DNA of 61,429 nucleotides from JANYGM01 sp043764015 (GCA_043764015.1 JAYUKY010000035.1:1-61429); one strand, 5' to 3'; numbered from the stretch's first letter, positions 1 through 9,313 are shown. A program made the numbers and translations. The notes: generated by a model from the letters alone, not told the origin.

Positions 1-21
1 TTTGGAACTTAAAGTTTTCTG

Positions 22-120
22 CACCGTCAGCTAAAGCAGACGGCAAAGCTAATTTTAAAAATACTTAAAAAGATATTTCTACTTTTTTATTTCCTTTGCC
101 GTCTGCTTTAGCTGACGGTG
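22..120. repeat. Long perfect inverted repeat
   Basis: Two 27-bp arms at 22-48 and 94-120 are exact reverse complements, separated by 45 bp of AT-rich sequence. The arms are richer in G+C than their surroundings and contain an internal near-palindrome (CCGTC ... GACGG). No coding frame is convincing in 1-413. It could be a miniature non-autonomous element or a REP-type extragenic palindrome; no transposase is adjacent. A structurally similar element of different sequence lies at 61139-61214. Confidence 0.8.
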
Positions 121-381
121 GATAGATTTTTGAGCGCATAATTTGTGAGTTTTTAAACTTGTCCTACACCCAGAAAAAGACAAATTAGGATGTTAATTAA
201 AACTTGTTACCTAGTTGATAGTTAGAAATGAAAATTATCTTAAACCTACCTAACCATAAATTACAAAAAGTATTTTCCAAAGCAAACCAGATGGACTAAT
301 GAAAACTTCTTTGGTTTCGCTAATGTATGAATGGCAATTTTAGAGATAAAATATTTTTTAGTGTTTTTATCAAAAAAAATG

Positions 382-389
382 TAATTTTG
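382..389 (+). promoter_or_regulatory. Candidate -7 promoter element
   Basis: TAATTTTG matches the Bacteroidota -7 consensus TAnnTTTG and lies 24 nt before the ATG of the GWxTD gene. No TTG is found at the expected -33 distance, so only half the promoter is supported. Confidence 0.35.
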
Positions 390-413
390 GGTGCATAATT
401 TCACTAAAAACAA

Positions 414-1682
414 ATGAAGATAAAAATATTTATTATATTGTTTTGCATTTTTTATTTTAATATTTTTGAAATAAAAGCACAAACAAATGCCCAAATAGAA
501 AACGCTACAAACAAGCAAGGATTTCGTTTGAAAATGCTTACTTTGCATAATGGGGATAGCTTACGTGTGTATGTACGCCTGCAAAACGACTTTAAAGACT
601 GGCAAAATTTAGAAAATATTACTAAAAACTTTGTTTTTGAATATTCCATAATGCAAGATTATAGGTCAGCAAAACCTACATCAACAAAAATAATTCCCCA
701 ACAACTCACCAAAGAACAGGACGGAACTAAGTTTTATTTCCAAATAGCACGCCAAAATATTGCCACGGCTATTTTGTTTTTTGAGATGATGAATATTTTG
801 GACAATACAAAATATAACTTTGACCTAAAAATAAATTTTACAAACACACGCCTGCGTGATGAATTTGCGGTTTTTCAGCAAAAAAGTGAGTTCCCTTGTT
901 TTGATGGTTATGTTTTTCAAAATGAAAAGTTTTCTATCAAAAATATTGCAAAAAAAGAAATTCTGATTAGAAATTTATTTTATAAAGATGTTGATATTCA
1001 AATAGATATGGCACTTGCGCCAATGAATTTGACTAAGAATACCAATTTACCTAAAAAGGTAGAAGATATTTTTAATCTGATCAAAACAAATGAAAAAATG
1101 GCTTTTACTGGCAAAGGCTTGTGTTTTTTCAAGAAAGATACGGCTGATTTTTATGGTTTAGCTCTAAGAATAGAAGATGAAAATTTCCCCAAAATAGCAG
1201 AAAAAACAGACTTAGTCGCTGCACTGACCTATCTTTTGAAAAACAATGAAATAGAAAAATTTTCAGAGATTATCAATAAACAAGAAGACAAAAAAGAAGA
1301 GAAAAATGATAAAGAGAATAATATTAAGCAGGAATTGGATAAGTTTTTCCTCATTTTGGCAGAGGGAAATGAAACAAATGCTAGAAATTTGATAAAACGC
1401 TATTATCAGCGTGTCAAAGAGGCTAATTTGACATTTTCAACGCATAAAGATGGCTGGAAAACTGATATGGGAATGATTTTTGTCTTACTCGGAACGCCCA
1501 CAGAAACGCTTAAAGGCAGAGATGTGGTACAATGGACTTACCTTAATCATCCTTCTTTCGCAAAAGCTATTTTTACGTTTTCTAGGCGTGCAAATGCCTA
1601 TACAGACGAGCATTACGTACTTGCACGTTATACTGAATATGCTGTTATTTGGCAATTAGTGATAGATAATTGGCGTAAATAA
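414..1682 (+). CDS. GWxTD domain-containing exported protein
   Basis: The 422-residue product begins with a signal peptide (basic MKIK, a hydrophobic stretch to about residue 20, then AQ). The C-terminal domain carries the diagnostic GWKTD at about residues 347-351, followed by a glycine/proline turn (LGTP) and a WTY segment, as in GWxTD proteins of Bacteroidota. These proteins are found in gliding and T9SS-bearing lineages; their biochemical role is not settled. A low-complexity Lys/Glu segment (about residues 290-305) links the N-terminal region to the GWxTD domain. The protein is probably periplasmic. It stands alone, with a strong hairpin after the gene. Confidence 0.85.
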   Translation: MKIKIFIILFCIFYFNIFEIKAQTNAQIENATNKQGFRLKMLTLHNGDSLRVYVRLQNDFKDWQNLENITKNFVFEYSIMQDYRSAKPTSTKIIPQQLTKEQDGTKFYFQIARQNIATAILFFEMMNILDNTKYNFDLKINFTNTRLRDEFAVFQQKSEFPCFDGYVFQNEKFSIKNIAKKEILIRNLFYKDVDIQIDMALAPMNLTKNTNLPKKVEDIFNLIKTNEKMAFTGKGLCFFKKDTADFYGLALRIEDENFPKIAEKTDLVAALTYLLKNNEIEKFSEIINKQEDKKEEKNDKENNIKQELDKFFLILAEGNETNARNLIKRYYQRVKEANLTFSTHKDGWKTDMGMIFVLLGTPTETLKGRDVVQWTYLNHPSFAKAIFTFSRRANAYTDEHYVLARYTEYAVIWQLVIDNWRK

Positions 1683-1740
1683 AAGGAAAGATAGCCTTGA
1701 AATTGGTTTCATTTCAAAGCAAAAAATGCTACACAGTAAT

Positions 1741-1774
1741 AAAAAAACGCTTGCAGTAATGCAAGCGTTTTTTT
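1741..1774. terminator. Bidirectional hairpin terminator
   Basis: An A-run, the stem ACGCTTGC with its complement GCAAGCGT around a 6-nt loop, and a T-run form a rho-independent terminator usable in both directions. It separates the GWxTD gene (+) from tRNA-Thr (-). Confidence 0.85.
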
Positions 1775-1781
1775 ATTAATG

Positions 1782-1854
<73 letters not shown>

Positions 1855-1922
1855 TTCTAATCTAAACGTAAAATTTGATGTTAGTTTTACAATTTTTACC
1901 AGCGTTTCCGTTTAAAGTGATG

Positions 1923-1953
1923 CAAAGGTAATGCTTTTTATTGTGCTTCCAAA
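1923..1953 (-). promoter_or_regulatory. Promoter of tRNA-Thr
   Basis: On the minus strand TTTG is followed after exactly 19 nt by TACCTTTG, a near-ideal Bacteroidota promoter. Transcription would begin about 60 nt before the tRNA 5' end. Confidence 0.7.
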
Positions 1954-2044
1954 TTTTTTTAAGACTTTTTTTTCAAAAAAATGTAAGAGCTATATTAAAT
2001 AGTTGATTATCAACGAAATTATTTTTATAATTTTTGAATAATTT

Positions 2045-4048
2045 TTACAAAGAAATTATTTTGCACTCCGTTCTGCGGTTGAGTTGGCGAGTTTTGTCTG
2101 TGTCGTTGGTGGCTATTGGCTTGGTTTTGCCATAACCTTTTGCTACCAAACGGACTTTCTCTATGCCTTTATCTTCCAAATATTTTACTACGGAGCTTGC
2201 ACGTCTGTTGGAGAGGTCAAGGTTTTTTTCTTCTGTACCAATGGCATCTGTATGTCCACCAATTTCTATTTTTATTTTTTGGTGAAATTTCATAAAATCA
2301 TATAATCTTTCAAGCTCCGTTTTGGATTCTGGTCTAAGAAAATCTTTGTCAAAATCATAAAAAACCTTCAAATTAATGCTATTTCCTATGGCAAGTCTAT
2401 CAAGTGCTACATCAAGAATAATAGTTTGGTTTTCTTCTGAAAAAGGAATATTAAAATCTTCTGAATGAAATAAATAACCCTCTTTCGCTACCGTAATCAA
2501 ATAATTTTTACCAGATTTCATTACTGTTTCGTATTTTCCTAGTGGATTTTCTGAAATAAGTTCTTCCTCTGTTCTATTTTCTACCAAATCAACCAAAGCT
2601 ATTTCTGAAATAAGTTTTTCATTCGTCTTTTTATCCGTAATAGTGCCTTTTAAGATAGTTATGCCACGTTTTTTAACTATTTCTTTCTTTTCAACAACAA
2701 TATTTCCATTCACTTTAATAGGTGGCATTTGGATTTTGCGCAACTTTAATTCAGGCATTTTGACAGTATAAATATCCTTTTCACCAAAACCACCCTCTTT
2801 TCCAGATGTATAATAACCTGTGCGGTTGTCCGCAGACAAAATAAAATAAATATCATCATCAGCTGTATTGATAGGCATACCCAAATTGATTGGTTTAGCC
2901 CATTTTGTGGTGGTTTTATCATCATTCGTAATAGTTTGTGCTACAAAAATATCATAATCTCCCATACTACTATGCCCTTTTGAGCTAAAATAAAGGGTTT
3001 CGTTGTCGTGAATAAACGGACTATCTTCGTCATATTCCGTATTAATTTCTGCGCCCAAATTAACGGCTACACCCCAATTCCCTTTCTCATCAACCACACT
3101 TTTATAAATATCTAAGCCACCAAAACCACCAGGACGGTCGCTAGAGAAATAAATTGTCTTTGCATCAGGCGTAATAGACACAGAAGGCTCTCTATACTTA
3201 GTATTGATGTTGTCGCCCAAAGATTTTGGCGAGGAAAACTCCGCTCCCTCACGTTTAGATACATAAATATCACCCATTCCACCCTTGCCCGTTTTATAAA
3301 CGAAAAGTTGCGTTCCATCATAAGAAAGTGCAATACAAGCGTCGTGAGTGGCAGAATTGATATTGCGCCCAATAGAACGAGGCGCACTCCAAGTGTAATT
3401 TTTGGTGATTGTATCTTCTGTTTTTTCAGTAATGTAAATATCTTCAAAAAATTGCCCATCTTCTGGGTCAGTTTGCCCGCCAGTTGAGGTGTTTCTTTTT
3501 GAAGTAAACACTAAAATTTTCTCATCTGCGGTGATTACAGGCGCATAATCTGGATATTTAGAATTGATGACATTGCCAATATTTGAAATAAGCGCACGAG
3601 TAGGAAATTTTGCATATTCTTTGCCAAAAGTACATTCTTGTATTTTTTTAAGCAACATTTTCTGATTTTCTTTACTTTTGAAAGTTGGTTTGCAGGCTTC
3701 ATAATGCAGTATTGCGTCATCAAAACGGCTGTTATAATGATAGGCTTGCGCTAGAAAAAACTCTAATTCTTTGTCATAAACAGGATTTTTCGTAAAAACT
3801 TGCTCAAAATAAGGCAAAGATTTATCTCTATGTGTAGAATTTAGATAGCAAAAACCTACTTGAAAATTAAAATTATCTTCTTGCGCAAGGTTATTATCTA
3901 TTTTCAATGCCTCCAAATACCCTTCAAGGGCATTATCATATTCTTTGTACTTGAAATGTTCATCTGCTTTTTTGAGAAACTTCTTGGCTGATTGTGCGTT
4001 TGCTTGCCACATCTGCAAACAAAGCAATATTAAAAATAAATAACGCAT
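2045..4048 (-). CDS. porE: PorE-like T9SS protein (TPR, PD40 propeller, CRD, OmpA)
   Basis: This 667-residue exported protein has a signal peptide (cleavage near ANA-QS, no lipobox Cys). It then has TPR-like helices (about 20-140), PD40/WD40-like beta-propeller blades with repeated SSDRPGG and GDYDIF-type motifs (about 160-430), a carboxypeptidase-regulatory-like domain (about 470-555) and a C-terminal OmpA-like peptidoglycan-binding domain with GHTD at 598-601 and NRRA at 614-617. This domain order is that of PorE/SprE-type T9SS components, which attach the secretion machine to peptidoglycan in the periplasm. Several OmpA/PD40 paralogues are usual in these genomes, so the exact orthologue is not certain. 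A heptamer array lies 5 nt before the start codon. Confidence 0.8.
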   Translation of the reverse strand: MRYLFLILLCLQMWQANAQSAKKFLKKADEHFKYKEYDNALEGYLEALKIDNNLAQEDNFNFQVGFCYLNSTHRDKSLPYFEQVFTKNPVYDKELEFFLAQAYHYNSRFDDAILHYEACKPTFKSKENQKMLLKKIQECTFGKEYAKFPTRALISNIGNVINSKYPDYAPVITADEKILVFTSKRNTSTGGQTDPEDGQFFEDIYITEKTEDTITKNYTWSAPRSIGRNINSATHDACIALSYDGTQLFVYKTGKGGMGDIYVSKREGAEFSSPKSLGDNINTKYREPSVSITPDAKTIYFSSDRPGGFGGLDIYKSVVDEKGNWGVAVNLGAEINTEYDEDSPFIHDNETLYFSSKGHSSMGDYDIFVAQTITNDDKTTTKWAKPINLGMPINTADDDIYFILSADNRTGYYTSGKEGGFGEKDIYTVKMPELKLRKIQMPPIKVNGNIVVEKKEIVKKRGITILKGTITDKKTNEKLISEIALVDLVENRTEEELISENPLGKYETVMKSGKNYLITVAKEGYLFHSEDFNIPFSEENQTIILDVALDRLAIGNSINLKVFYDFDKDFLRPESKTELERLYDFMKFHQKIKIEIGGHTDAIGTEEKNLDLSNRRASSVVKYLEDKGIEKVRLVAKGYGKTKPIATNDTDKTRQLNRRTECKIISL

Positions 4049-4053
4049 ATTTT

Positions 4054-4088
4054 GAATTATGAATTGTGAATTATAAATTATGAGTTAA
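4054..4088 (+). repeat. Heptamer array, outward from porE start
   Basis: Five contiguous 7-bp units (GAATTAT, GAATTGT, GAATTAT, AAATTAT, GAGTTAA) begin 5 nt beyond the start codon of the minus-strand gene. They continue into an A-rich tail ATACAAAATATTGATAAT at 4089-4106. The GARKTRY strand reads away from the gene. Confidence 0.85.
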
Positions 4089-4290
4089 ATACAAAATATT
4101 GATAATCATTAGCTTATAATTAAATTAGCTTAACTCACATTTTTTATTTCTTTGTATTTTAGTGTCTATTTAGTGCTTTTTGTATTATTGTTGTTCAAAA
4201 CAAAATAGCAACAATAATCACACAAATTTAGTGAAATTATAAGATTTTTTAGGATTTTTTTGTAATTTTGCTTTTTCATAAAATAAATAA

Positions 4291-5529
4291 ATGACAGAAT
4301 ACCAAATACATACATTTTCCAATGGCATTCGTTGGGTGCATAAACCCGTAACGAACACTCAAATAGCACATTGTGGCTTTATTTTGGATATTGGTAGCCG
4401 TGATGAAAGCCCTCATCAAATGGGCTTGGCGCACTTTTGGGAGCATATGGCGTTTAAAGGCACTAAAAAACGCAAGGCTTTTCATATTATCAACCGTTTG
4501 GAAAACATTGGTGGTGAGCTAAATGCCTATACAACAAAGGAAAAAATTTGTTTTTATGCCTCTGTTTTAGATAAACATTTTGAGCGTGCTGTTGATTTGC
4601 TTTCAGATATTACTTTTCAGTCTATTTTTCCAGAAAAGCAGATAGAACGTGAGAAAGGCGTTATTTTGGAAGAAATGTCAATGTATTTGGACTCTCCAGA
4701 AGATGCTATTCAAGATGAGTTTGATAGCCTTATTTTTGGTGAAAATCACCCATTGGGTTACAACATCTTAGGCACGCAGGAAAGCGTTGAAGGCTTTAAA
4801 AAGGCTGATTTTGAGCAATTTTTAGTAGAAAATATGAATACAGATAGGATTATTTTTTCTACTGTGGGGAATATTTCATACAAAAAAGCCTTCAAAGTAG
4901 TAGAGAAATACCTCAAAGATATTCCTACTATTGTGGCAAAACATTACAGAAAACCCTTTGAGACACCCAAAAACGAACTAAATCTTATAAAAAAATCTCC
5001 TATTACGCAAGCACATTGCGCAATAGGTGGGCAGGCTTACAGTCTTTCTGAAGATATTAGGTTGGCTTTTTTTCTGCTTAATAATATTTTGGGAGGTCCT
5101 GCTATGGGTTCTCGTCTAAATCTTTCTATGAGAGAAAGAAAAGGGCTTGTATATTCTGTGGAGAGTGTTTATACACCTTATACAGATACAGGAATGTGGG
5201 GGATTTTCTTTGGAACAGAAAAAAAACAACTAGGTAAAGCCTTAGATATTGTACACAAAGAACTTAAACTACTTCAAAATACGGTTTTAGGCAACGTGCA
5301 GCTACACAACGCCAAAGAACAACTAATGGGGCAACTGGCAATGTCTGACGAAAATAATTTGAGTTTTATGTTGATGATGGGCAAAAGTCTGTTGGATACT
5401 GAAAAAATAGAGAATTTAGAAGATATTTTTGCAGAAATTAAAGCCATTAAAGCCGTTGATTTACAAGAGATTGCACAAGAAATTTACCAAATAGACAAAC
5501 TCAAAACATTACAATATATTCCTGAATAA
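4291..5529 (+). CDS. M16 family zinc peptidase
   Basis: The 412-residue product has the inverted zinc motif HxxEH (HFWEH, residues 48-52) and the downstream acidic segment EREKGVILEEM that supplies the third ligand of the M16 family. The length fits single-domain processing-peptidase-like M16B proteins, which degrade or process peptides. The C-terminal inactive-type domain includes an RxRxGLVYSV-like segment (RERKGLVYSV), typical of the family. No signal peptide is seen, so the protein is probably cytoplasmic. A TAATTTTG -7 element lies at 4263-4270, about 20 nt before the ATG. Confidence 0.9.
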   Translation: MTEYQIHTFSNGIRWVHKPVTNTQIAHCGFILDIGSRDESPHQMGLAHFWEHMAFKGTKKRKAFHIINRLENIGGELNAYTTKEKICFYASVLDKHFERAVDLLSDITFQSIFPEKQIEREKGVILEEMSMYLDSPEDAIQDEFDSLIFGENHPLGYNILGTQESVEGFKKADFEQFLVENMNTDRIIFSTVGNISYKKAFKVVEKYLKDIPTIVAKHYRKPFETPKNELNLIKKSPITQAHCAIGGQAYSLSEDIRLAFFLLNNILGGPAMGSRLNLSMRERKGLVYSVESVYTPYTDTGMWGIFFGTEKKQLGKALDIVHKELKLLQNTVLGNVQLHNAKEQLMGQLAMSDENNLSFMLMMGKSLLDTEKIENLEDIFAEIKAIKAVDLQEIAQEIYQIDKLKTLQYIPE

Positions 5530-5561
5530 TTTTCAGGAATATATTTATTTTTAAAGTTGCA

Positions 5562-6167
5562 TTAAAGCTGTTTTTTTGCCTCTCCCAGCAAATAATTTAA
5601 AACCGTAATTAGCTTTGGTAAATCACCAATAGCATATGAAACATTATGAATAGCAACAATATCCGCCTCTAATTTGGCAAATTCCCAAAGTTTCCCTGTC
5701 GTAACAATTCCTAAAATAATGATATTTGGCTTTGTATTAAGTTTCTGACAAGCAAGCATTTGCGCTATACATTGCGCCCAACCTTCCACAAAATTATCTG
5801 CTTTTGCTTCTACTGTTGTAATAATTGGGTATGATAAAATTTGATATTGCTTTTGGTCAAGATGTGTAAACATAAAATCAGGTACACCACACAAATCATC
5901 ATCATATTTAATGCCTTGATGTGTCCACATATTCATATCTCGCAAATACATATTTTGCCAAACATAACGTAATACTGGTGAAACCAATGCTTCACAAGCA
6001 TAAAACTCATTACTACGGTAGGTTTCAAGATTTCTCTTTATGTCTCTTTGCAAGTAGCTTTCTACCTCTATTTCTGGCAAATCTGGGATAAAATCTTCAG
6101 CGTTTACTATGATTTGAGGGTGTTTTGCCTTCAAAATAGTCAAATTTTTATAATCTGTAAATGCCAT
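5562..6167 (-). CDS. PD-(D/E)XK nuclease-like protein
   Basis: This 201-residue protein has no name I recognise. It carries G-V-P-D (P96-D97), then a beta-strand with E120-x-K122, the spacing of a PD-(D/E)XK nuclease core. A helix after the motif holds a conserved-looking WAQCIAQMLAC, which resembles the Q-bearing helix of the same fold. It has no signal peptide or partner gene, and it sits between the M16 peptidase and an ABM-fold protein. It could be a solitary restriction-like nuclease or a divergent structural relative. The catalytic triad looks intact by eye, but the fold is inferred. Confidence 0.6.
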   Translation of the reverse strand: MAFTDYKNLTILKAKHPQIIVNAEDFIPDLPEIEVESYLQRDIKRNLETYRSNEFYACEALVSPVLRYVWQNMYLRDMNMWTHQGIKYDDDLCGVPDFMFTHLDQKQYQILSYPIITTVEAKADNFVEGWAQCIAQMLACQKLNTKPNIIILGIVTTGKLWEFAKLEADIVAIHNVSYAIGDLPKLITVLNYLLGEAKKQL

Positions 6168-6200
6168 AATTATAGTGTTTTGATATATTAAAATTACTTT

Positions 6201-6485
6201 TTACACTTTTTTCAGAGAAAATGCCAAAGGTTTTTCTGCAAAAAGTGCCTTCGTTTTACTCCAAACGCCCACAAAAAAATCAGAATTTCTATAGTTATTC
6301 AAATCTTGTAGGCTATCCCAATGGCTATAAGTGCAGAAAATCAATGGATTATCAGCATCTTGTAGCACTTCTACGTGTGTGCAACCCCTCATAGACAATA
6401 TTTTTTCTTTGGAATGATTAAAGATAGCCAAAAAATCCGTAATTTTGTCTTCCTGAAACGTCATTCTGACAATTCTAATCAGCAT
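6201..6485 (-). CDS. ABM-fold (antibiotic biosynthesis monooxygenase-like) protein
   Basis: This 94-residue protein matches the small dimeric alpha/beta ABM fold. It has an N-terminal strand (MLIRIVRMTF), a helix with FNHSKEKI, the C-T-H-V-E-V-L-Q strand, and YSHWDSLQDLNNYRNSDFF, which is the usual 'W-x-S-xx-xL-xx-Y' segment. Relatives include quinol monooxygenases and heme-degrading enzymes, but most Bacteroidota members are uncharacterised. It is transcribed in the same direction as the nuclease-like gene, 33 nt upstream of it, so the two may be co-transcribed. Confidence 0.7.
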   Translation of the reverse strand: MLIRIVRMTFQEDKITDFLAIFNHSKEKILSMRGCTHVEVLQDADNPLIFCTYSHWDSLQDLNNYRNSDFFVGVWSKTKALFAEKPLAFSLKKV

Positions 6486-6495
6486 AAATAATTTT

Positions 6496-6509
6496 GAGTT
6501 GTGAGTTGT
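6496..6509 (+). repeat. Heptamer array (2 units)
   Basis: Two perfect GAGTTGT units lie 10 nt beyond the start codon of the minus-strand ABM gene, with GARKTRY reading outward. Confidence 0.7.
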
Positions 6510-6568
6510 TAAAATCAGCGTACAAATATACGCTTTCTTAGTTAAAAACTAAATAAAAATCTCCAAAA

Positions 6569-7228
6569 ATGGCTTTAAAGACTTTTGTCAAAATAAGTGC
6601 AGTAAATAACCTTAGTGATGCTCGTTATTGTGCAGGAATGGGCGTAGATATGCTTGGATTTGCGTTAGAAGCAGATAATCCTGATTTTATTACACCTGAA
6701 AAATATGCGGAAATTATAGGGTGGATTTCTGGCGTGCAGTTTGTGGGAGAATTTGAAGCATCAAACCTTGAACAAATCAAAACAATATTAGAAAATTATC
6801 CTGTAAATGCACTTCAAATAACGAATGATAGTATTATAGAGCAAATTCAACGTAAAAAAAAGAAAGAGAATTTAGAAGGTTTTATCCCTATTATTCTAAA
6901 AATAGGAATAATGACGACATTTTGTGATATTGATGATTTACATGGTCTTTGTGGAGAATATGAAAAAACAGTTGATTATTTTCTGTTAGAACACCTTGAT
7001 AAAAAACCTGATGATGTTTTTTCTGAATGGGAATTAGGACATCTGCTAAAACTCACCGCAAAATTTCCAATAATATTAGGCTGTTGTGTGAATAAAAATA
7101 ATGTAAATGATTTAATTGATAACTATAATATTGCTGGAATTTCATTGAAAGGTGGCACAGAAATACGTGCTGGTTATAAGGATTTTGATGATTTAGCCGA
7201 GATTTTGGAGGTAATTGAAATAGATTAA
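6569..7228 (+). CDS. TrpF-like beta/alpha-barrel protein
   Basis: The 219-residue product resembles phosphoribosylanthranilate isomerase. It has the N-terminal strand VKIS-x-VNNLSDAR (residues 7-20), then GVDMLGFALE, and a late ISLKGGTEIRAGYKDFDDL segment like the C-terminal phosphate-binding region. In true TrpF the first strand reads KICG with a catalytic Cys; here it is KISA, so that Cys is missing. The usual catalytic Asp region (LLE-H-L-D) is also altered. No other trp genes are near. It may be a repurposed barrel or an inactive paralogue rather than a tryptophan enzyme. Confidence 0.7.
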   Translation: MALKTFVKISAVNNLSDARYCAGMGVDMLGFALEADNPDFITPEKYAEIIGWISGVQFVGEFEASNLEQIKTILENYPVNALQITNDSIIEQIQRKKKKENLEGFIPIILKIGIMTTFCDIDDLHGLCGEYEKTVDYFLLEHLDKKPDDVFSEWELGHLLKLTAKFPIILGCCVNKNNVNDLIDNYNIAGISLKGGTEIRAGYKDFDDLAEILEVIEID

Positions 7229-7236
7229 ATAATTAG

Positions 7237-7308
7237 GAATTTTAAATTGTGAATTGTGAATTATGAATGAATACAAAGCCATTCGTAATTGATAATTCAT
7301 AATTGAAT
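7237..7308. repeat. Facing pair of heptamer arrays
   Basis: Five rightward units (GAATTTT, AAATTGT, GAATTGT, GAATTAT, GAATGAA) occupy 7237-7271, starting 8 nt after the TrpF-like stop. They are followed by TACAAAG and then by leftward units (GTAATTG, ATAATTC, ATAATTG) at about 7285-7305. The two sets are largely complementary and could form a stem. The right set points away from htpG, though it is about 110 nt from the htpG start. Confidence 0.75.
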
Positions 7309-7421
7309 AACTGCCATTTTGTCGCTTTTTTCTTTGTTTTTTCTTATGGAATGAATTTTGAGAATATAATTTTGTAAAATAAATTTTCAAAAAAACTCTA
7401 AAACTTAAAGTCAAAAGAATT

Positions 7422-9260
7422 ATGTCGCAAGAAACAGAGAAAGAAAAAGGTAATATTTCTATCAATACGGATAATATTTTCCCTATTATTAAGAAATTTT
7501 TGTATTCTGACCACGAAATTTTCCTACGTGAACTCGTGTCTAATGCTGTTGATGCTTGTCAAAAAATCAAGCGTATCACTGCGTTAGGAGAGTCTGCAGA
7601 CCCTTTGGGCGAGTTGAAAGTAAGCGTTTCTGTTGATGAAACTGCTAAAACAATTACTATCAGCGACAACGGATTGGGTATGACTGCTGACGAAATCAAA
7701 AAATATATCAACCAAATTGCGTTTTCTGGAGCTACTGAATTTGTAGAAAAATACAAAGACAAAGGAGATGAAAAACAGATAATTGGGCATTTTGGGCTAG
7801 GTTTTTACTCTGCTTTTATGGTGTCGGATTTTGTGGAAATCATCACAAAATCTTTCCAAACAGACACGAAAGCCGCTAAATGGTCGTGTACGGGCAACAC
7901 AGAATTTGAAATTGTGGAGGCTGACAAAACGACACGTGGCACAGATATTATTTTGCATATCTCGGAAGATTCTGCAGAATTTTTGAATAATGCAAGGGTG
8001 AAAGGCGTTTTGGACAAATATTGCAAATTTTTGCCTATTCCTATTGAATTTGAAGAGAAAATTATCAATAACCCTACGCCACTTTGGTCAAAAGCTCCCG
8101 CAGACCTCACAAAAGAAGATTATCTTGATTTTTACAAAGAATTGTACCCTTATTCAATGGACGAGCCATTGTTTTGGATACACTTAAATGTTGATTTTCC
8201 GTTTAATCTTACAGGCGTGCTTTATTTCCCAAAAATAAGCAACAAATTTGAGCAAAACCGCAACAAAATTCAGCTTTATTCTCGTCAAGTATTCATTACA
8301 GACGAAGTAAAAGACGTTGTACCAGAGTTTTTGATGCTTTTGCACGGCGTTATTGACTCCCCAGATATTCCTTTGAACGTATCTCGTAGTTACCTTCAGG
8401 CAGATGCCAACGTGAAGAAAATAAATAGCTATATCACCAAAAAAGTGTCTGACAAATTAGCGGAACTTTTCAAAGATGACCGCCCAAATTTTGAGGCAAA
8501 ATGGGACAGTATTGGCGTTTTTGTGAAATATGGAATGATTACTGACGAAAAGTTTTCTGAACGTGCCGTTAATTTTTGCCTACTGACCAACGTGGAAAAC
8601 AAACAATTTACCATAGAAGAGTACAAAAATTTCATTGAAACAAACCAGAAAGACAAAAGTGGAAAATCTGTTGTTTTATTCACAAACAGTCCAGAAACGC
8701 AAGATACTTACATCAGTTCTGCCCGCAAACGTAGCTATGATGTGCTTAAACTTGATGGCGTAATTGACCAACATTTTGTGCAGATTTTGGAAAAAAAGTT
8801 GGAAAATACTGACGTAAAACGTGTTGATGCGGATTCTATTGATAGGCTTATTGACAAAGACATCAAAGTAGAAATTTCTTTGAATGAAGACGAGCAAAAT
8901 ACACTTAGAGATGCTTTCAAACGTGTTTTGGGTAACGACAAGCTGAATGTAACTGTTGAGGCTTTGCCCACAGATGAGATGCCTGTTTTGCTCGTAATGC
9001 CTGAATTTATGCGCCGTATGCAGGAAATGAGCGAGGCACAAGGTATGGATATGAATATGTTTGGCGGAAGTCCGCAGTTGAATGTTATTATCAATGGTAA
9101 TCATAAACTAATACATAAAATTCTCAAAGCTACTGAAACCGCAGCAAATGATACTTTGATACGTCAAATTTATGATTTGGCATTGCTTTCTCAAAACAAA
9201 CTTTCTGGCGCAAACCTTACCGCTTTTATCAATAGAAGCGTTTTGATGTGTGAAGTGTAG
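7422..9260 (+). CDS. htpG: Molecular chaperone HtpG (Hsp90)
   Basis: The 612-residue product is a full-length bacterial Hsp90. The N-terminal GHKL ATPase domain shows ELVSNAVDAC (catalytic Glu), DNGLGM and GHFGLGFYSAFMV. The middle domain contains the conserved VSRSYLQ segment (catalytic Arg), and a dimerisation domain follows. It lacks the charged linker of eukaryotic Hsp90, as expected. A TAATTTTG element at 7367-7374 may be its -7 box. The gene is monocistronic, with a hairpin directly after the stop. Confidence 0.97.
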   Translation: MSQETEKEKGNISINTDNIFPIIKKFLYSDHEIFLRELVSNAVDACQKIKRITALGESADPLGELKVSVSVDETAKTITISDNGLGMTADEIKKYINQIAFSGATEFVEKYKDKGDEKQIIGHFGLGFYSAFMVSDFVEIITKSFQTDTKAAKWSCTGNTEFEIVEADKTTRGTDIILHISEDSAEFLNNARVKGVLDKYCKFLPIPIEFEEKIINNPTPLWSKAPADLTKEDYLDFYKELYPYSMDEPLFWIHLNVDFPFNLTGVLYFPKISNKFEQNRNKIQLYSRQVFITDEVKDVVPEFLMLLHGVIDSPDIPLNVSRSYLQADANVKKINSYITKKVSDKLAELFKDDRPNFEAKWDSIGVFVKYGMITDEKFSERAVNFCLLTNVENKQFTIEEYKNFIETNQKDKSGKSVVLFTNSPETQDTYISSARKRSYDVLKLDGVIDQHFVQILEKKLENTDVKRVDADSIDRLIDKDIKVEISLNEDEQNTLRDAFKRVLGNDKLNVTVEALPTDEMPVLLVMPEFMRRMQEMSEAQGMDMNMFGGSPQLNVIINGNHKLIHKILKATETAANDTLIRQIYDLALLSQNKLSGANLTAFINRSVLMCEV

Positions 9261-9273
9261 GTTTTTTTGGTAG

Positions 9274-9313
9274 AAATTTATACCCAACTAGAAATAGTTG
9301 GGTGTAAATTTTT
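9274..9313 (+). terminator. htpG terminator
   Basis: AAATTTATACCCAACTA pairs with TAGTTGGGTGTAAATTT around a GAAA tetraloop, followed by a short T-run, 14 nt after the htpG stop. Confidence 0.75.

Noticed and set aside
261..548. Minus-strand frame overlapping the GWxTD gene start
   Set aside because: Low-complexity Phe/Lys/Tyr sequence that conflicts with a supported gene and its -7 element.
8676..9104. Long antisense frames opposite htpG
   Set aside because: They mirror htpG codon usage, have no family features, and htpG is certain on the other strand.
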